DNA of 64,000 bases, from contig NZ_CP082918.1 in assembly GCF_019931755.1 (NCBI RefSeq), positions 1,964,001 through 2,028,000 of the forward strand. The letters run 5' to 3'. The stretch is from Sutcliffiella horikoshii (GTDB lineage Bacteria; Bacillota; Bacilli; Bacillales; Bacillaceae_I). A program made the translations under genes and the position numbers. Shown piece by piece: positions 8,251 through 18,246 of the stretch. Each line of letters opens with the position of its first letter. Within the stretch, counting starts at the first letter, position 1. The notes under the pieces are model-generated. The model was not told where the DNA came from and did no database searches. It worked only from the letters and a program-made list of their open reading frames with translations.

Positions 8251-9795
8251 ATGAATGAGAAACAAAGAGTGGAAGCAGGACAAGTAGTCACTGGAAATTC
8301 TTCGGACAAAAAATCCGAAAAGGATTTCAGTAAATACTTTGAGTCTGTTTATGTACCACCTTCCCTGAAAGATGCGAAAAAACGCGGAAAAGAAGAAGTT
8401 GCCTATCAAGATTTTTCTATATCTGATGAATTTAAAAACCTTGGGGACGGCAAGAAATTTTATATTCGTACGTATGGTTGTCAGATGAATGAACATGACA
8501 CGGAAGTAATGGCAGGGATCTTCCTTGCACTAGGTTACGAACCGACCTACACAGTTAATGATGCGGATGTTATCCTTTTAAATACCTGTGCGATCCGGGA
8601 AAATGCAGAGAACAAAGTTTTCGGTGAACTAGGACACTTAAAGACTTTGAAAAAATCAAGACCTGGTTTATTAATCGGTGTTTGTGGCTGTATGTCCCAG
8701 GAAGAATCAGTAGTGAATAAAATCTTGAAAACTTATCAGCAAGTTGACATGATCTTTGGTACTCATAATATTCACCGTCTTCCTAACATTTTAAAAGACG
8801 CATATATGTCTAAAGAAATGGTGATCGAAGTTTGGTCTAAAGAAGGCGACGTTATCGAGAATCTTCCAAAGAACCGCAAAGGTGAAATAAAAGCCTGGGT
8901 AAACATCATGTATGGCTGTGACAAGTTCTGTACGTACTGTATTGTGCCATATACACGAGGTAAAGAGCGTAGCAGACGTCCAGAAGATATTATTCAGGAA
9001 GTGCGTCACTTGGCAGCACAAGGTTATAAAGAGATTACATTGCTTGGACAGAATGTAAATGCGTATGGAAAAGATTTTGAGGATATAAAGTATGGACTTG
9101 GCGATTTAATGGACGAAATCCGTAAAATTGACATTCCTCGAATCCGTTTCACAACAAGTCATCCAAGAGACTTTGATGATCGCTTGGTGGAAGTGCTTGC
9201 TAAAGGCGGCAATCTTCTCGACCATATTCATTTACCAGTTCAGTCAGGTAGTTCTGAAGTATTGAAATTAATGGCGCGTAAATATGATAGAGAACGATAC
9301 CTTGAGTTAGTTGGTAAAATAAAAGCGGCAATGCCAAATGCTTCATTGACGACGGATATCATTGTTGGATTCCCTAATGAAACAGAAGAACAGTTTGAAG
9401 AAACGATGTCTCTGTATCGTGAAGTGGAATTTGATACAGCGTATACTTTCATCTATTCTCCACGTGAAGGTACTCCTGCTGCAAAAATGGTGGATAACGT
9501 TCCACTTGAAGTGAAGAAAGACCGCCTGCAACGACTTAATGCACTTGTAAATGAGATCTCTGCCAAGAAATTAAAAGAGTATGAAGGGCAGATTGTGGAA
9601 GTGTTAGTTGAAGGGGAGAGTAAGAAAAATCCGGAAGTCCTTGCCGGATATACAGATAAAAGTAAACTAGTTAACTTTAGAGCACCAAAATCTGTCATAG
9701 GTAAAATTGTCAAAGTGAAAGTGGTAAAAGCTAAAACTTGGACATTGGATGGAGAATTGGTGGAAGAAGTAGCAGAAGAAGCACTGGAGGTATAA
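8251..9795 (+). CDS. miaB: tRNA-2-methylthio-N6-isopentenyladenosine37 synthase
   Basis: A 514-residue radical-SAM methylthiotransferase. The N-terminal UPF0004 domain carries three cluster Cys ([26 protein letters not shown]). The radical-SAM motif is CDKFCTYC, and a TRAM domain ends the protein. It adds the methylthio group to i6A37 in tRNAs that read UNN codons, acting after MiaA, which is encoded about 6 kb downstream. The ATG at 8251 follows GGAAAGGAG. An in-frame ATG at 8197 overlaps the predicted -10 box and is rejected. The long N-terminal extension is usual in Bacillus MiaB. Confidence 0.96.
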   Translation: MNEKQRVEAGQVVTGNSSDKKSEKDFSKYFESVYVPPSLKDAKKRGKEEVAYQDFSISDEFKNLGDGKKFYIRTYGCQMNEHDTEVMAGIFLALGYEPTYTVNDADVILLNTCAIRENAENKVFGELGHLKTLKKSRPGLLIGVCGCMSQEESVVNKILKTYQQVDMIFGTHNIHRLPNILKDAYMSKEMVIEVWSKEGDVIENLPKNRKGEIKAWVNIMYGCDKFCTYCIVPYTRGKERSRRPEDIIQEVRHLAAQGYKEITLLGQNVNAYGKDFEDIKYGLGDLMDEIRKIDIPRIRFTTSHPRDFDDRLVEVLAKGGNLLDHIHLPVQSGSSEVLKLMARKYDRERYLELVGKIKAAMPNASLTTDIIVGFPNETEEQFEETMSLYREVEFDTAYTFIYSPREGTPAAKMVDNVPLEVKKDRLQRLNALVNEISAKKLKEYEGQIVEVLVEGESKKNPEVLAGYTDKSKLVNFRAPKSVIGKIVKVKVVKAKTWTLDGELVEEVAEEALEV

Positions 9796-9798
9796 AAA

Positions 9799-10236
9799 AT
9801 GGCAAAATATACGAGAGCAGATATAGTAGAAAGAGCAAAAGAATTGGCACAAATGATAGCTGACACAGAAGAAGTGGAATACTTCAAACGTGCAGAAGAA
9901 CAAATCAATGAAAACCAAAAGATCAAAGAAATGGTTGCAAGTGTGAAGAGCTTGCAAAAGCAGGCTGTTAACTTCCAACATTACGGAAAAACTGAAGCCC
10001 TAAAGAAAACAGAAGCGAAGTTAGATGCACTTTTAGCAGAAATGGATGAGATTCCTATTGTGCAAGAATTCAAAACTTCCCAAACAAATGTAAACGACCT
10101 TTTACAATTAGTTTCTTCTTATATCTCCAAAACAGTAACAGACGAGATCATCGTTGCAACTGGAGGAGATGTCCTTCGCGGAGAAACCGGCTCCTACGTT
10201 AAAAACACCACATACGGTGGAGGAAGCTGTTCATAA
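9799..10236 (+). CDS. ymcA: RicA / YmcA, RicAFT complex subunit
   Basis: A 145-residue mostly helical protein of the YlbF/YmcA family, three bases after miaB (stop TAA, then ATG, with GGAGG inside the miaB end). RicA works with RicF (YlbF) and RicT (YaaT) in RNase Y-dependent mRNA maturation and in phosphorelay, biofilm and competence control. The C-terminal tail GGGSCS keeps one Cys, in line with the Cys-bearing tail that binds an iron-sulfur cluster in the characterised complex. RNase Y is encoded at the start of this window. Confidence 0.92.
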   Translation: MAKYTRADIVERAKELAQMIADTEEVEYFKRAEEQINENQKIKEMVASVKSLQKQAVNFQHYGKTEALKKTEAKLDALLAEMDEIPIVQEFKTSQTNVNDLLQLVSSYISKTVTDEIIVATGGDVLRGETGSYVKNTTYGGGSCS

Positions 10237-10246
10237 TTTTGACTAC

Positions 10247-10279
10247 AAAAGCATGGAAGCTAAATTCCATGCTTTTTTT
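10247..10279 (+). terminator. Rho-independent terminator after ymcA
   Basis: A perfect stem (AAAAGCATGGAA / TTCCATGCTTTT) with a 6-base loop ends in a T run. Confidence 0.9.
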
Positions 10280-10318
10280 GTCGTCTGCTGCACCTTGTGA
10301 TTTTTTCAAAAAATAGGC

Positions 10319-10345
10319 ACATATCCAGATAAGCTTGCATACAAT
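10319..10345 (+). promoter_or_regulatory. Candidate sigma-E promoter (P1) of cotE
   Basis: ATAT around 10321 and a full CATACAAT -10 at 10338-10345 are spaced as in sigma-E promoters (ATA, 14 bases, CATACANT). B. subtilis cotE has a sigma-E promoter in this position. Confidence 0.65.
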
Positions 10346-10402
10346 GAACTATACGTTAATGTGTTAGAAATCATGTAGTTATGCAGCAAATTCAATCTAA
10401 TC

Positions 10403-10430
10403 ACAATTGTCATTTAACCCGCATAGGATG
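10403..10430 (+). promoter_or_regulatory. Candidate sigma-K promoter (P2) of cotE
   Basis: AC at 10403-10404, exactly 17 bases, then CATAGGATG. This fits the sigma-K pattern AC-N17-CATANNNTA with one mismatch at the last base. B. subtilis cotE is also read from a sigma-K promoter. Confidence 0.6.
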
Positions 10431-10465
10431 AAATGAAGATTGTAATGAGGAGGGTGTATGCTCGA

Positions 10466-11005
10466 ATGTCTGAATACAGAGAAATTATCACAAGAGCAGT
10501 AACCGGCAAAGGTAGAAAGTTTACGCAGTCCAAACATACGATTAGTCCCTCGCATCGTCCTACAAGCATTTTAGGATGCTGGGTCATTAACCATACGTAT
10601 GATGCGAAAAAAGTGGACGATACCGTAGAAGTAAAAGGGAAATATGATATTAACGTCTGGTATTCACACAGTGATAATACGAAGACGGAAGTTGTGACGG
10701 AAACTGTTTCCTACAAAGATGTCGTGAAGCTAAGGTATAAAGATGAAAACAGCCTTGGTGATGATCATGAAGTAATTGCGCGTGTCCTACAACAGCCTAA
10801 TTGCTTAGAAGCGAGCATCGCGGACAAGGAAGCAAAAGTAGAAGTGCAAGTGGAAAGAGAATTCTTAACTGAAATTATTGGGGAAACCAAGATTACAGTG
10901 GAAGTACATCCAGACACATTAGCGGATGATAATGACTGGGATGTTGATGAGGATGAGTTTGAAGACTTGAATCCAGACTTTATCGTCGACGGATACGAAG
11001 AGTAA
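10466..11005 (+). CDS. cotE: Outer spore coat morphogenetic protein CotE
   Basis: A 179-residue protein. The start [20 protein letters not shown], the core [18 protein letters not shown] and [10 protein letters not shown], and the very acidic C-terminal tail are all typical of CotE. CotE assembles at the forespore surface in the mother cell and recruits the outer coat. The ATG at 10466 follows GAGGAGGGTG and aligns with the known N-terminus. The frame runs upstream to 10433, but that part overlaps the ribosome site. Two sporulation promoters precede it. Confidence 0.96.
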   Translation: MSEYREIITRAVTGKGRKFTQSKHTISPSHRPTSILGCWVINHTYDAKKVDDTVEVKGKYDINVWYSHSDNTKTEVVTETVSYKDVVKLRYKDENSLGDDHEVIARVLQQPNCLEASIADKEAKVEVQVEREFLTEIIGETKITVEVHPDTLADDNDWDVDEDEFEDLNPDFIVDGYEE

Positions 11006-11009
11006 AGGA

Positions 11010-11041
11010 AACCGGGGAGCATGATGCTTCCTGGTTTTTTT
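11010..11041 (+). terminator. Rho-independent terminator after cotE
   Basis: A 12-bp stem with G-U pairs (AACCGGGGAGCA / TGCTTCCTGGTT) and a 3-base loop is followed by seven T residues. Confidence 0.85.
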
Positions 11042-11150
11042 GTTGGACCATGATTCTACCAATGATGAATTGAAGGTATACTGCAACCACCCCTGACACA
11101 CCAAAATATGATATAATAAAGCAGCAAAAAACAATAGTTGGGGGATTACG

Positions 11151-13760
11151 ATGGCTTCTTATACGCCGATGATACAGCAATACCTGAGAGTAAAGGCAGA
11201 CTATCAAGATGCCTTTTTATTTTTTCGCCTGGGCGATTTTTATGAAATGTTTTTTGAAGATGCGACTAAAGCATCTCAAGTACTTGAAATTACATTAACC
11301 AGCCGCGACGGTGGGGGAAAAGAACGAATCCCAATGTGTGGGGTACCCTACCATTCGGCTCCTAATTATATAGATCAATTAATTGAAAAAGGTTATAAAG
11401 TAGCTATTTGCGAACAGGTGGAAGACCCGAAACAAACAAAAGGGGTCGTTAAAAGGGAAGTGGTTCAACTGATCACTCCTGGTACCGTCATGGAAACGAA
11501 AGGTTTATCTGACAAACAAAACAACTTTTTGACGTCCATTACCCATTTTGAAGACGAGACATTCGGACTTGCTTATGCGGACCTTTCTACAGGGGAACTG
11601 CATACGACTGTTATAACCGGACCTGTCCAGCAACTTGTAAATGAGGTATATTCCATTGGTGCGAAGGAAATAGTGGTTTCTGAGAATTTCCCACTAGACC
11701 TTGTTCAAATGATTAAAGAAAGAATGGTCACCACATGCTCTTATGAGGAAGCAACAGACATCCCAATGGAATTTAGCCAAATCGTTCAAAATTTGGAACA
11801 AGAGAAGTTGCAGTTATCTGTTGGGCGATTACTTCATTATTTAAAGAGAACGCAAAAGCGCAGTTTAGATCACCTTCAACCAGCAAGGTTTTTTGAATTA
11901 GATCAATCGATGAAAATTGACCTCTTTTCAAAGCGCAATCTTGAGTTGACGGAAACCATTCGTTCAAAAGGGAAAAAAGGTTCCTTGCTTTGGTTGTTAG
12001 ATCAAACTGTTACAGCAATGGGTGGCCGCTTGTTAAAGCAATGGGTGGACAGGCCATTAATCAATCCTGCATTGATTGAACAACGTCATGATATGGTAGA
12101 AACCCTTATCAATGAGTATTTTACAAGACAAGAAATACGAGAGCTTTTAAAAGAAGTCTATGATCTTGAAAGACTTGCGGGAAGAGTAGCGTTTGGAAAT
12201 GTAAATGCAAGAGATCTTGTGCAATTACGGAAATCTCTTTCGCAGATTCCACACCTGAAGTCGATGGTGGAAAAGCTTCCAATAGATAATACTTCCATAC
12301 TGGATAACATGGATGAGTGTGAAGAGTTGACAGCTCTACTTCATGATAGTTTAATTGAGCAGCCTTCCTTGTCGGTTAAAGAAGGCAACATGATGAAAGA
12401 TGGTTTCCATGAGGAGCTGGACAAGTACCGGGATGCTAGAAGAAACGGCAAGACTTGGATAGCTGAATTAGAGAAAAGAGAACGAGATTTAACGGGAATA
12501 CGGTCTCTTAAAATAGGATATAATCGTATTTTTGGTTACTATATTGAAATAACAAAAGCGAATATCTCCTCTCTACCAGAGGGCAGATATGAGAGAAAAC
12601 AGACACTTGCCAACGCAGAACGATACATTACAGAAGAACTAAAAGAAAAAGAGACACTTATTTTAGAAGCGGAAGAAAAGATTGTCGCACTAGAATATGA
12701 ACTTTTCCTGAAACTACGAGAAGAAGTGAAGGCGTTTATTCCCAGACTGCAGAAACTTGCGAAAGCAGTAAGTGAAATCGATGTCCTTCAATGCTTTGCA
12801 ACCATCAGTGAAGATAGATACTATACAAGACCTTCTTTTAATGACGAAAGAAAAGTATATATCACAGAAGGTCGTCATCCAGTAGTGGAAAAAGTGATGG
12901 ATGCGAACGAATATGTACCCAATGACACTTGGATGGATAAGGAGAATGAGATGCTTCTTATCACAGGTCCGAACATGTCCGGTAAAAGTACGTACATGCG
13001 CCAAGTGGCCCTGACAGCGATCCTTGCTCAGATTGGGTGTTTCGTACCGGCAAAAGAGGCGTCCCTTCCCATTTTCGATCAGATTTTTACGAGAATAGGT
13101 GCTGCTGATGACTTAATATCGGGTCAAAGTACGTTTATGGTCGAAATGTTAGAAGCGCGTAACGCCATTGTCTATGCGACACAGAACAGCTTGATTCTAT
13201 TTGATGAGATTGGCCGGGGAACGTCCACCTATGATGGTATGGCCCTTGCCCAGGCATTAATTGAATATATCCATGATAAAATTGGAGCAAAAACCTTGTT
13301 CTCCACTCACTATCATGAATTGACATCTTTGGATAAAGAGCTTAAAAAGCTAAAAAATATTCACGTTAGCGTCGTTGAACAAAATGGGAAAGTGGTATTT
13401 CTTCATAAAATGAAAGAAGGACCTGCAGATAAAAGCTATGGTATTCATGTGGCAGAATTAGCGGAACTTCCAAAAGAATTAATAACACGAGCCCAAACCA
13501 TCCTTGAAAAATTAGAAAGTCAACCGAAGAGTGAACCTGTCGAAGTTGCTGCTGCAAAAGAGGTAGATATAGTACAAGATCCTTTAACACAACTATCCTT
13601 CTTTGAAGAGACAAAAGAGAACAAGCAATCTGAGAAGCAGAGCCGAAGTGAAAAAGCAGCACTTGAAAAACTGAGAAAAATAGAGTTGCTTGAAACCACA
13701 CCGCTAGAAGCGTTAAATAAACTGCACGAAATTCTGAAGTTATTAAAAGTAAAATCTTAA
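11151..13760 (+). CDS. mutS: DNA mismatch repair protein MutS
   Basis: An 869-residue MutS of normal length. The mismatch-reading Phe motif is [15 protein letters not shown] (F-x-E). The ATPase domain has Walker [27 protein letters not shown] as Walker B, and FSTHYHEL. It recognises mismatches and recruits MutL. It is followed 18 bases later by mutL in one operon. A TATAAT at 11112-11117 is a likely -10 box, but no clear -35 box is seen at the right distance. Confidence 0.98.
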   Translation: MASYTPMIQQYLRVKADYQDAFLFFRLGDFYEMFFEDATKASQVLEITLTSRDGGGKERIPMCGVPYHSAPNYIDQLIEKGYKVAICEQVEDPKQTKGVVKREVVQLITPGTVMETKGLSDKQNNFLTSITHFEDETFGLAYADLSTGELHTTVITGPVQQLVNEVYSIGAKEIVVSENFPLDLVQMIKERMVTTCSYEEATDIPMEFSQIVQNLEQEKLQLSVGRLLHYLKRTQKRSLDHLQPARFFELDQSMKIDLFSKRNLELTETIRSKGKKGSLLWLLDQTVTAMGGRLLKQWVDRPLINPALIEQRHDMVETLINEYFTRQEIRELLKEVYDLERLAGRVAFGNVNARDLVQLRKSLSQIPHLKSMVEKLPIDNTSILDNMDECEELTALLHDSLIEQPSLSVKEGNMMKDGFHEELDKYRDARRNGKTWIAELEKRERDLTGIRSLKIGYNRIFGYYIEITKANISSLPEGRYERKQTLANAERYITEELKEKETLILEAEEKIVALEYELFLKLREEVKAFIPRLQKLAKAVSEIDVLQCFATISEDRYYTRPSFNDERKVYITEGRHPVVEKVMDANEYVPNDTWMDKENEMLLITGPNMSGKSTYMRQVALTAILAQIGCFVPAKEASLPIFDQIFTRIGAADDLISGQSTFMVEMLEARNAIVYATQNSLILFDEIGRGTSTYDGMALAQALIEYIHDKIGAKTLFSTHYHELTSLDKELKKLKNIHVSVVEQNGKVVFLHKMKEGPADKSYGIHVAELAELPKELITRAQTILEKLESQPKSEPVEVAAAKEVDIVQDPLTQLSFFEETKENKQSEKQSRSEKAALEKLRKIELLETTPLEALNKLHEILKLLKVKS

Positions 13761-13778
13761 AAGGGAGGAGGGAATAGA

Positions 13779-15668
13779 ATGGGAAAGATTGTCCAGTTAG
13801 ATGAGAGTTTAGCAAACAAAATAGCTGCCGGGGAAGTGGTAGAGCGTCCTGCTTCGGTGGTAAAAGAGCTCGTGGAGAATGCCATTGACGCAAACTCCAC
13901 CATCATCGAAATCGAGCTTGAGGAAGCCGGTCTATCTAAAATTCGTGTGCTCGACAATGGAGATGGCATAGAGCAGGAAGATTGTCTGACAGCATTCCAA
14001 CGGCACGCAACAAGTAAGATTAAAAATGAAAATGATTTGTTCCGCATCCGTACGCTTGGTTTTAGGGGTGAGGCACTGCCTAGTATTGCTTCCGTCTCCC
14101 TTTTTGACATTACCACAAGTACCGGGGAAGGTCCGGGTACACATCTGAGCTTTAAAGGTGGAGTGTTGGAAACCCAGGAGCTATCGAGCAGTCGAAAAGG
14201 AACCGATATCGTCGTGCAACACTTATTTTTCAATACGCCAGCAAGATTAAAGTATATGAAAACAATCCACACAGAATTAGGCAATATATCTGATATGTTG
14301 AATCGACTTGCATTAGCCCATCCTTCTATTTCCTTCCGTCTTAGCCATAATGGAAAAAGGATGCTCGCAACAAATGGGAATGGTGACAGCCTGCATGTTT
14401 TAGCAGCCATTTATGGGATGAATATCGCCAAGAAAATGGTTCCCATCCACTTTACTTCGTTAGACTTTGAAGTGAAAGGTTATATTGCCATGCCTGAAGT
14501 GACACGGGCATCCAAAAATTATATCTCTACCATTATTAATGGTCGCTATGTGAAGAACTATACAGTGGTAAGAGCAATTCAAGAGGGATATCACACACTC
14601 CTGCCAATCGGAAGATATCCAATTGTTTATATAGAAGTCATGATGGACCCTCTTTTAGTGGACGTTAATGTACACCCGGCAAAGTTAGAAGTAAGGCTGA
14701 GTAAAGAAGATGAGCTTTATAGGCTTGTAGCCGAAGGGATAAAAGACGTATTTGGTCAAAAGCAACTTATTCCTTCCAATAGCCCAAGAAAGCAGACAAG
14801 CTATATGGAAGAACCGAAACCTACCCAGCAAACCTTTACACTTGATGAGAGACTTACGGTTGAACGTCCCGTACAAAGACAAGAACAAACTTCTAACAAC
14901 CAGAAGGAAGAAGAAAATAGATCGTTTCAGATTAATGAATCATCTAAACCCTGGGGAGATACCGACAATAACGGTGCTGATCAAAATAATCAGCATGAGG
15001 AGTATGTAGAAAGTTCTTTTGACGAGGTAGAGGAAATTCCTCAAGAAAAGCAACCTGAACCTTCTCGTGAAGAAAAGAGGGAATCACGTATTCCTGCTCT
15101 ATATCCTATAGGTCAGATGCATGGTACCTACATCGTAGCGCAAAATGAAAATGGATTATACCTAATTGACCAGCATGCTGCACAAGAGCGGATAAACTAT
15201 GAATATTTTTATAAAAAACTCGGCCGGGAAGAAAGAAATTTACAAGAACTTCTTGTTCCTTTGACCATTGAATGTTCTTTAGACGAGTATTTGTTTCTTG
15301 AAGAGCATGCGGACGTTTTCGAAGAGGTAGGAATCATGCTTGAACCTTTCGGCCACCAAACATTCATCGTGAAGGCTCATCCGGTTTGGTTTCCTAAAGG
15401 AGAAGAAAGAGAAACGATTGATGAAATGATCAATTTATGTTTGGAAAAGAAAAAAATAAACATCTCTGACTTAAGAGAAGAAGCAGCAATTATGATGAGC
15501 TGTAAAGCGGCTATTAAAGCCAATCATCATCTTAGACAAGATGAGATAACTGCCCTTCTAAACACGTTAAGAGAAGCTGAAAACCCATTTACATGTCCTC
15601 ATGGAAGACCGATTCTCATTCATTTTTCGTCCTATGAATTGGAAAAGATGTTTAAGCGGGTCATGTGA
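13779..15668 (+). CDS. mutL: DNA mismatch repair protein MutL
   Basis: A 629-residue GHKL ATPase. N-terminal motifs are [28 protein letters not shown] and [13 protein letters not shown] Gln/Glu-rich linker follows (about residues 325-440). The C-terminal dimerisation and endonuclease domain holds [12 protein letters not shown] and a CPHGRP segment, as in MutL of bacteria without MutH. It acts with MutS to nick the new strand. The ATG at 13779 follows GGGAGGAGGG. Confidence 0.98.
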   Translation: MGKIVQLDESLANKIAAGEVVERPASVVKELVENAIDANSTIIEIELEEAGLSKIRVLDNGDGIEQEDCLTAFQRHATSKIKNENDLFRIRTLGFRGEALPSIASVSLFDITTSTGEGPGTHLSFKGGVLETQELSSSRKGTDIVVQHLFFNTPARLKYMKTIHTELGNISDMLNRLALAHPSISFRLSHNGKRMLATNGNGDSLHVLAAIYGMNIAKKMVPIHFTSLDFEVKGYIAMPEVTRASKNYISTIINGRYVKNYTVVRAIQEGYHTLLPIGRYPIVYIEVMMDPLLVDVNVHPAKLEVRLSKEDELYRLVAEGIKDVFGQKQLIPSNSPRKQTSYMEEPKPTQQTFTLDERLTVERPVQRQEQTSNNQKEEENRSFQINESSKPWGDTDNNGADQNNQHEEYVESSFDEVEEIPQEKQPEPSREEKRESRIPALYPIGQMHGTYIVAQNENGLYLIDQHAAQERINYEYFYKKLGREERNLQELLVPLTIECSLDEYLFLEEHADVFEEVGIMLEPFGHQTFIVKAHPVWFPKGEERETIDEMINLCLEKKKINISDLREEAAIMMSCKAAIKANHHLRQDEITALLNTLREAENPFTCPHGRPILIHFSSYELEKMFKRVM

Positions 15669-15762
15669 AAATAAGAAATTTTTTATCAATTAGATTGAGC
15701 TCGATGGAAAATGGGTATAATGATATCTTGTGATAAAGAATAATTGAGAGAGTGAGTGAGCG

Positions 15763-16713
15763 TTGGGAGAGAAGCAAAAAGTTATTGTGATAATTGGTCC
15801 AACAGCAGTAGGAAAAACAAAAACTAGCGTGGAATTGGCAAAAAGGCTGAATGGTGAAATCATCAGCGGAGATTCCATGCAAATCTACAAGACAATGGAT
15901 ATTGGGACTGCCAAAGTTAAAAAGGAAGAAATGCAGGGTATTCCGCACTTCCTCATTGATATTAAAGAGCCTAAAGAAGCTTATTCGGTCGCAGAATTCC
16001 AACAGGATGTCCGGAATAAGATCGACGAAATAACTTCAAGAGGTCGTATTCCTATCATTGTTGGCGGAACGGGTCTTTATATTCAATCTGTCCTATATGA
16101 CTATCAATTTTCAGAAAGTGGGAAAGATGAGGAAATTCGTCTCCGCCTTGAAAAAAGAAGTCAAGAAATAGGAGTAGAAAAGTTGCATCAAGAACTTAAT
16201 GAAATTGATCCGAAAAGTGCTGCCAATATTCATCCCAATAATGTGAGAAGAGTAATCCGTGCGTTGGAAATATTCTATACTACCGGAAAAACCATGTCAG
16301 AGTACCAGGATACCCAGCAACCTGAACCATTGTACGACATTGCCTTAATCGGTCTCACCATGGAAAGAGAAAGGTTATATGAAAGAATCAATCTCAGAGT
16401 GGACCTGATGATGGAGGAAGGTTTGCTAAAAGAAGTGCAAACTCTCTATAATAATGAGATCCGAGATTGCCAGTCCATTCAAGCAATCGGCTATAAGGAG
16501 TTGTATGCTTACTTTGATGGTAAGGTAACGTTAGAGCAGGCTGTGAATGACTTAAAGCAAAATTCAAGAAGGTATGCAAAAAGACAGCACACTTGGTTCC
16601 GTAATAAAATGGATGTCACTTGGTTTGACATGACAGATGCAGATTTTGAGCAAAAGTTATCACAAATTTTCACGGTTATAGCAGGAAAGCTTCGACTTGG
16701 AGCGAATAAGTAA
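15763..16713 (+). CDS. miaA: tRNA dimethylallyltransferase
   Basis: A 316-residue P-loop transferase with GPTAVGKT, the substrate motif SGDSMQIYKTMDIGTAK, GGTGLY, and a C-terminal KRQHTWFRN segment. It prenylates A37 of tRNAs to i6A, the substrate of MiaB. The TTG at 15763 is the only plausible start before the P-loop. Its ribosome site is weak (a purine-rich GAGAGAGTGAGTGAG). hfq follows 30 bases downstream, as in Bacillus and many other bacteria. Confidence 0.97.
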   Translation: MGEKQKVIVIIGPTAVGKTKTSVELAKRLNGEIISGDSMQIYKTMDIGTAKVKKEEMQGIPHFLIDIKEPKEAYSVAEFQQDVRNKIDEITSRGRIPIIVGGTGLYIQSVLYDYQFSESGKDEEIRLRLEKRSQEIGVEKLHQELNEIDPKSAANIHPNNVRRVIRALEIFYTTGKTMSEYQDTQQPEPLYDIALIGLTMERERLYERINLRVDLMMEEGLLKEVQTLYNNEIRDCQSIQAIGYKELYAYFDGKVTLEQAVNDLKQNSRRYAKRQHTWFRNKMDVTWFDMTDADFEQKLSQIFTVIAGKLRLGANK

Positions 16714-16743
16714 GGAAGATAGAGATAAGAGGAGGAAGAAAAG

Positions 16744-16971
16744 ATGAAGCAATCAATCAATATCCAAGACCAAGTTCTTAACCAATTAAGAAAAGATGGA
16801 ACAAGCGTAACGGTTTTCTTGCTGAATGGGTTTCAACTTCGTGGATTAATAAAAGGGTTTGATAATTTCACTGTGCTTTTAGAAACAGAAGGGAAGCAAC
16901 AGTTGATTTATAAACATGCCATCTCTACTTTTTCTCCATCAAAGAACGTACAAATCGAAACAGAAGCTTAA
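16744..16971 (+). CDS. hfq: RNA chaperone Hfq
   Basis: A 75-residue Sm-like protein. Sm1 is seen as [23 protein letters not shown] and Sm2 as LIYKHAIST, followed by a short tail typical of Gram-positive Hfq. It forms a hexamer that binds small RNAs and A-rich mRNA. It has an AAGAGGAGG site and its own terminator. Confidence 0.97.
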   Translation: MKQSINIQDQVLNQLRKDGTSVTVFLLNGFQLRGLIKGFDNFTVLLETEGKQQLIYKHAISTFSPSKNVQIETEA

Positions 16972-16998
16972 AACCAGCTATATGCTGGTTTTTTATTT
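16971..16998 (+). terminator. Rho-independent terminator after hfq
   Basis: AAACCAGC / GCTGGTTT stem with a 5-base loop and a T-rich tail. It begins at the last base of the stop codon. Confidence 0.88.
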
Positions 16999-17046
16999 TG
17001 CCTAAAATAAACATATAGCTCTTTAATTATCATATATTTAGTTAAT

Positions 17047-17075
17047 AAATGGAGAATTTCTCTCCATTTGTTTTA
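17047..17075 (+). terminator. Second hairpin with T tail downstream of hfq
   Basis: A perfect 9-bp stem (AAATGGAGA / TCTCCATTT) with loop ATTTC and a tail TTTTATT. The rest of the roughly 300-base gap up to spoVK holds a weak sigma-E-like -10 (CATAATAT, 17125-17132) and nothing else I can support. Confidence 0.6.
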
Positions 17076-17278
17076 TTGCGGAAATAATGGGCTCGAAAAG
17101 CGGTAATTATTTCTCGGGAAAGCGCATAATATGACAAGTTTGTCAATAGTTTGATGAAAATATATGAAAGTTGTAGAAGAGAATCGAAAAAGTGCAGATT
17201 TAAGGGAACTATTGTGTAGGTAATTGTGTACTGCATCAGGATATGTCGGATTTTGGCGTGGAAATGAGGTGGACATTC

Positions 17279-18211
17279 TTGGATCAACCCATGAAAAACC
17301 AGAATGGGAAAATAAATATCGTCTTAAATGGGCAAAAAAAGCCGTTGAGAGTCACCCATGTTCATACATTAGAGGAGCCGCTTACGCCTACCAACCATGC
17401 AATCTTGCAGGAAATAGAGCGGGAAATGGGGGAATTGATAGGATTACAGGAAATGAAAAAAGTGGTTAAGGAAATATATGCATGGATTTATGTGAATAAA
17501 AAGCGGGAAGAAGTCGGGTTGAAAACAGAGAGGCAAGTGCTTCATATGATGTTCAAAGGCAACCCTGGTACAGGAAAGACGACTGTTGCCAGGTTGATTG
17601 GAAAGTTGTTTTGTGACATGAATGTCCTATCAAAAGGACACCTGATTGAGGCGGAAAGAGCAGATCTTGTCGGGGAATATATTGGGCATACTGCTCAGAA
17701 GACAAGGGATTTGGTAAAAAAAGCGTTAGGAGGCATTTTGTTTGTGGATGAAGCCTATTCGCTTGCAAGGGGAGGAGAAAAGGATTTCGGGAAAGAAGCA
17801 ATTGATACCCTGGTGAAACACATGGAAGATAAGCAGCATGATTTTATTTTGATACTTGCTGGTTATCAGCGGGAGATGGAAGAGTTTTTGAGGACGAATC
17901 CCGGTCTTATTTCCCGTTTTCCGATTATCGTTGATTTTCCCGATTATTCTGTTGAAGAGTTGATGGAGATCTGTCAGCGGATGCTGAAAGAACGGGAATA
18001 TATTATGAGTAAAGAGGCGGAATGGAAAATGCGTGAGCACCTCAATCAAATGAAAAGTGTCTTATTGCCATCAGCTTTCAGCAACGGCCGCTATATTAGA
18101 AATGTTTTGGAAAAATCAATAAGGACTCAAGCGATGCGCCTTTTAATGTATGACAGTTTTCATAAAAATGAATTGATGACGATTGAAGCAAGAGATCTTC
18201 TCTTGAAATAA
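17279..18211 (+). CDS. spoVK: Stage V sporulation protein K, AAA+ ATPase (CbbX-like)
   Basis: A 310-residue AAA+ protein (from this start). Key segments are GNPGTGKTTVARL (Walker A), GGILFVDEAYSLARGG (Walker B), the arginine-finger region NPGLISRFP, and FSNGRYIRNVLEKSIR. It closely follows B. subtilis SpoVK, which is needed for late spore maturation. The TTG at 17279 is chosen because GAGGTGG ends six bases upstream. An in-frame ATG at 17243 would add 12 residues but has a poor ribosome site. Expected mother-cell expression is inferred from the family. Confidence 0.93.
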   Translation: MDQPMKNQNGKINIVLNGQKKPLRVTHVHTLEEPLTPTNHAILQEIEREMGELIGLQEMKKVVKEIYAWIYVNKKREEVGLKTERQVLHMMFKGNPGTGKTTVARLIGKLFCDMNVLSKGHLIEAERADLVGEYIGHTAQKTRDLVKKALGGILFVDEAYSLARGGEKDFGKEAIDTLVKHMEDKQHDFILILAGYQREMEEFLRTNPGLISRFPIIVDFPDYSVEELMEICQRMLKEREYIMSKEAEWKMREHLNQMKSVLLPSAFSNGRYIRNVLEKSIRTQAMRLLMYDSFHKNELMTIEARDLLLK

Positions 18212-18244
18212 CAAAAATAGCAGCCTGCCTGGCTGCTATTTTTG
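18212..18244. terminator. Bidirectional terminator between spoVK and the convergent oxidoreductase gene
   Basis: A perfect 13-bp stem (AAAAATAGCAGCC / GGCTGCTATTTTT) with A and T flanks serves both converging genes. Confidence 0.9.
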
Positions 18245-18246
18245 TG

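Noticed and set aside
17243..17278. Longer SpoVK start at ATG 17243
   Set aside because: Possible, but the strong GAGGTGG site points to the TTG at 17279. Kept as an alternative only.
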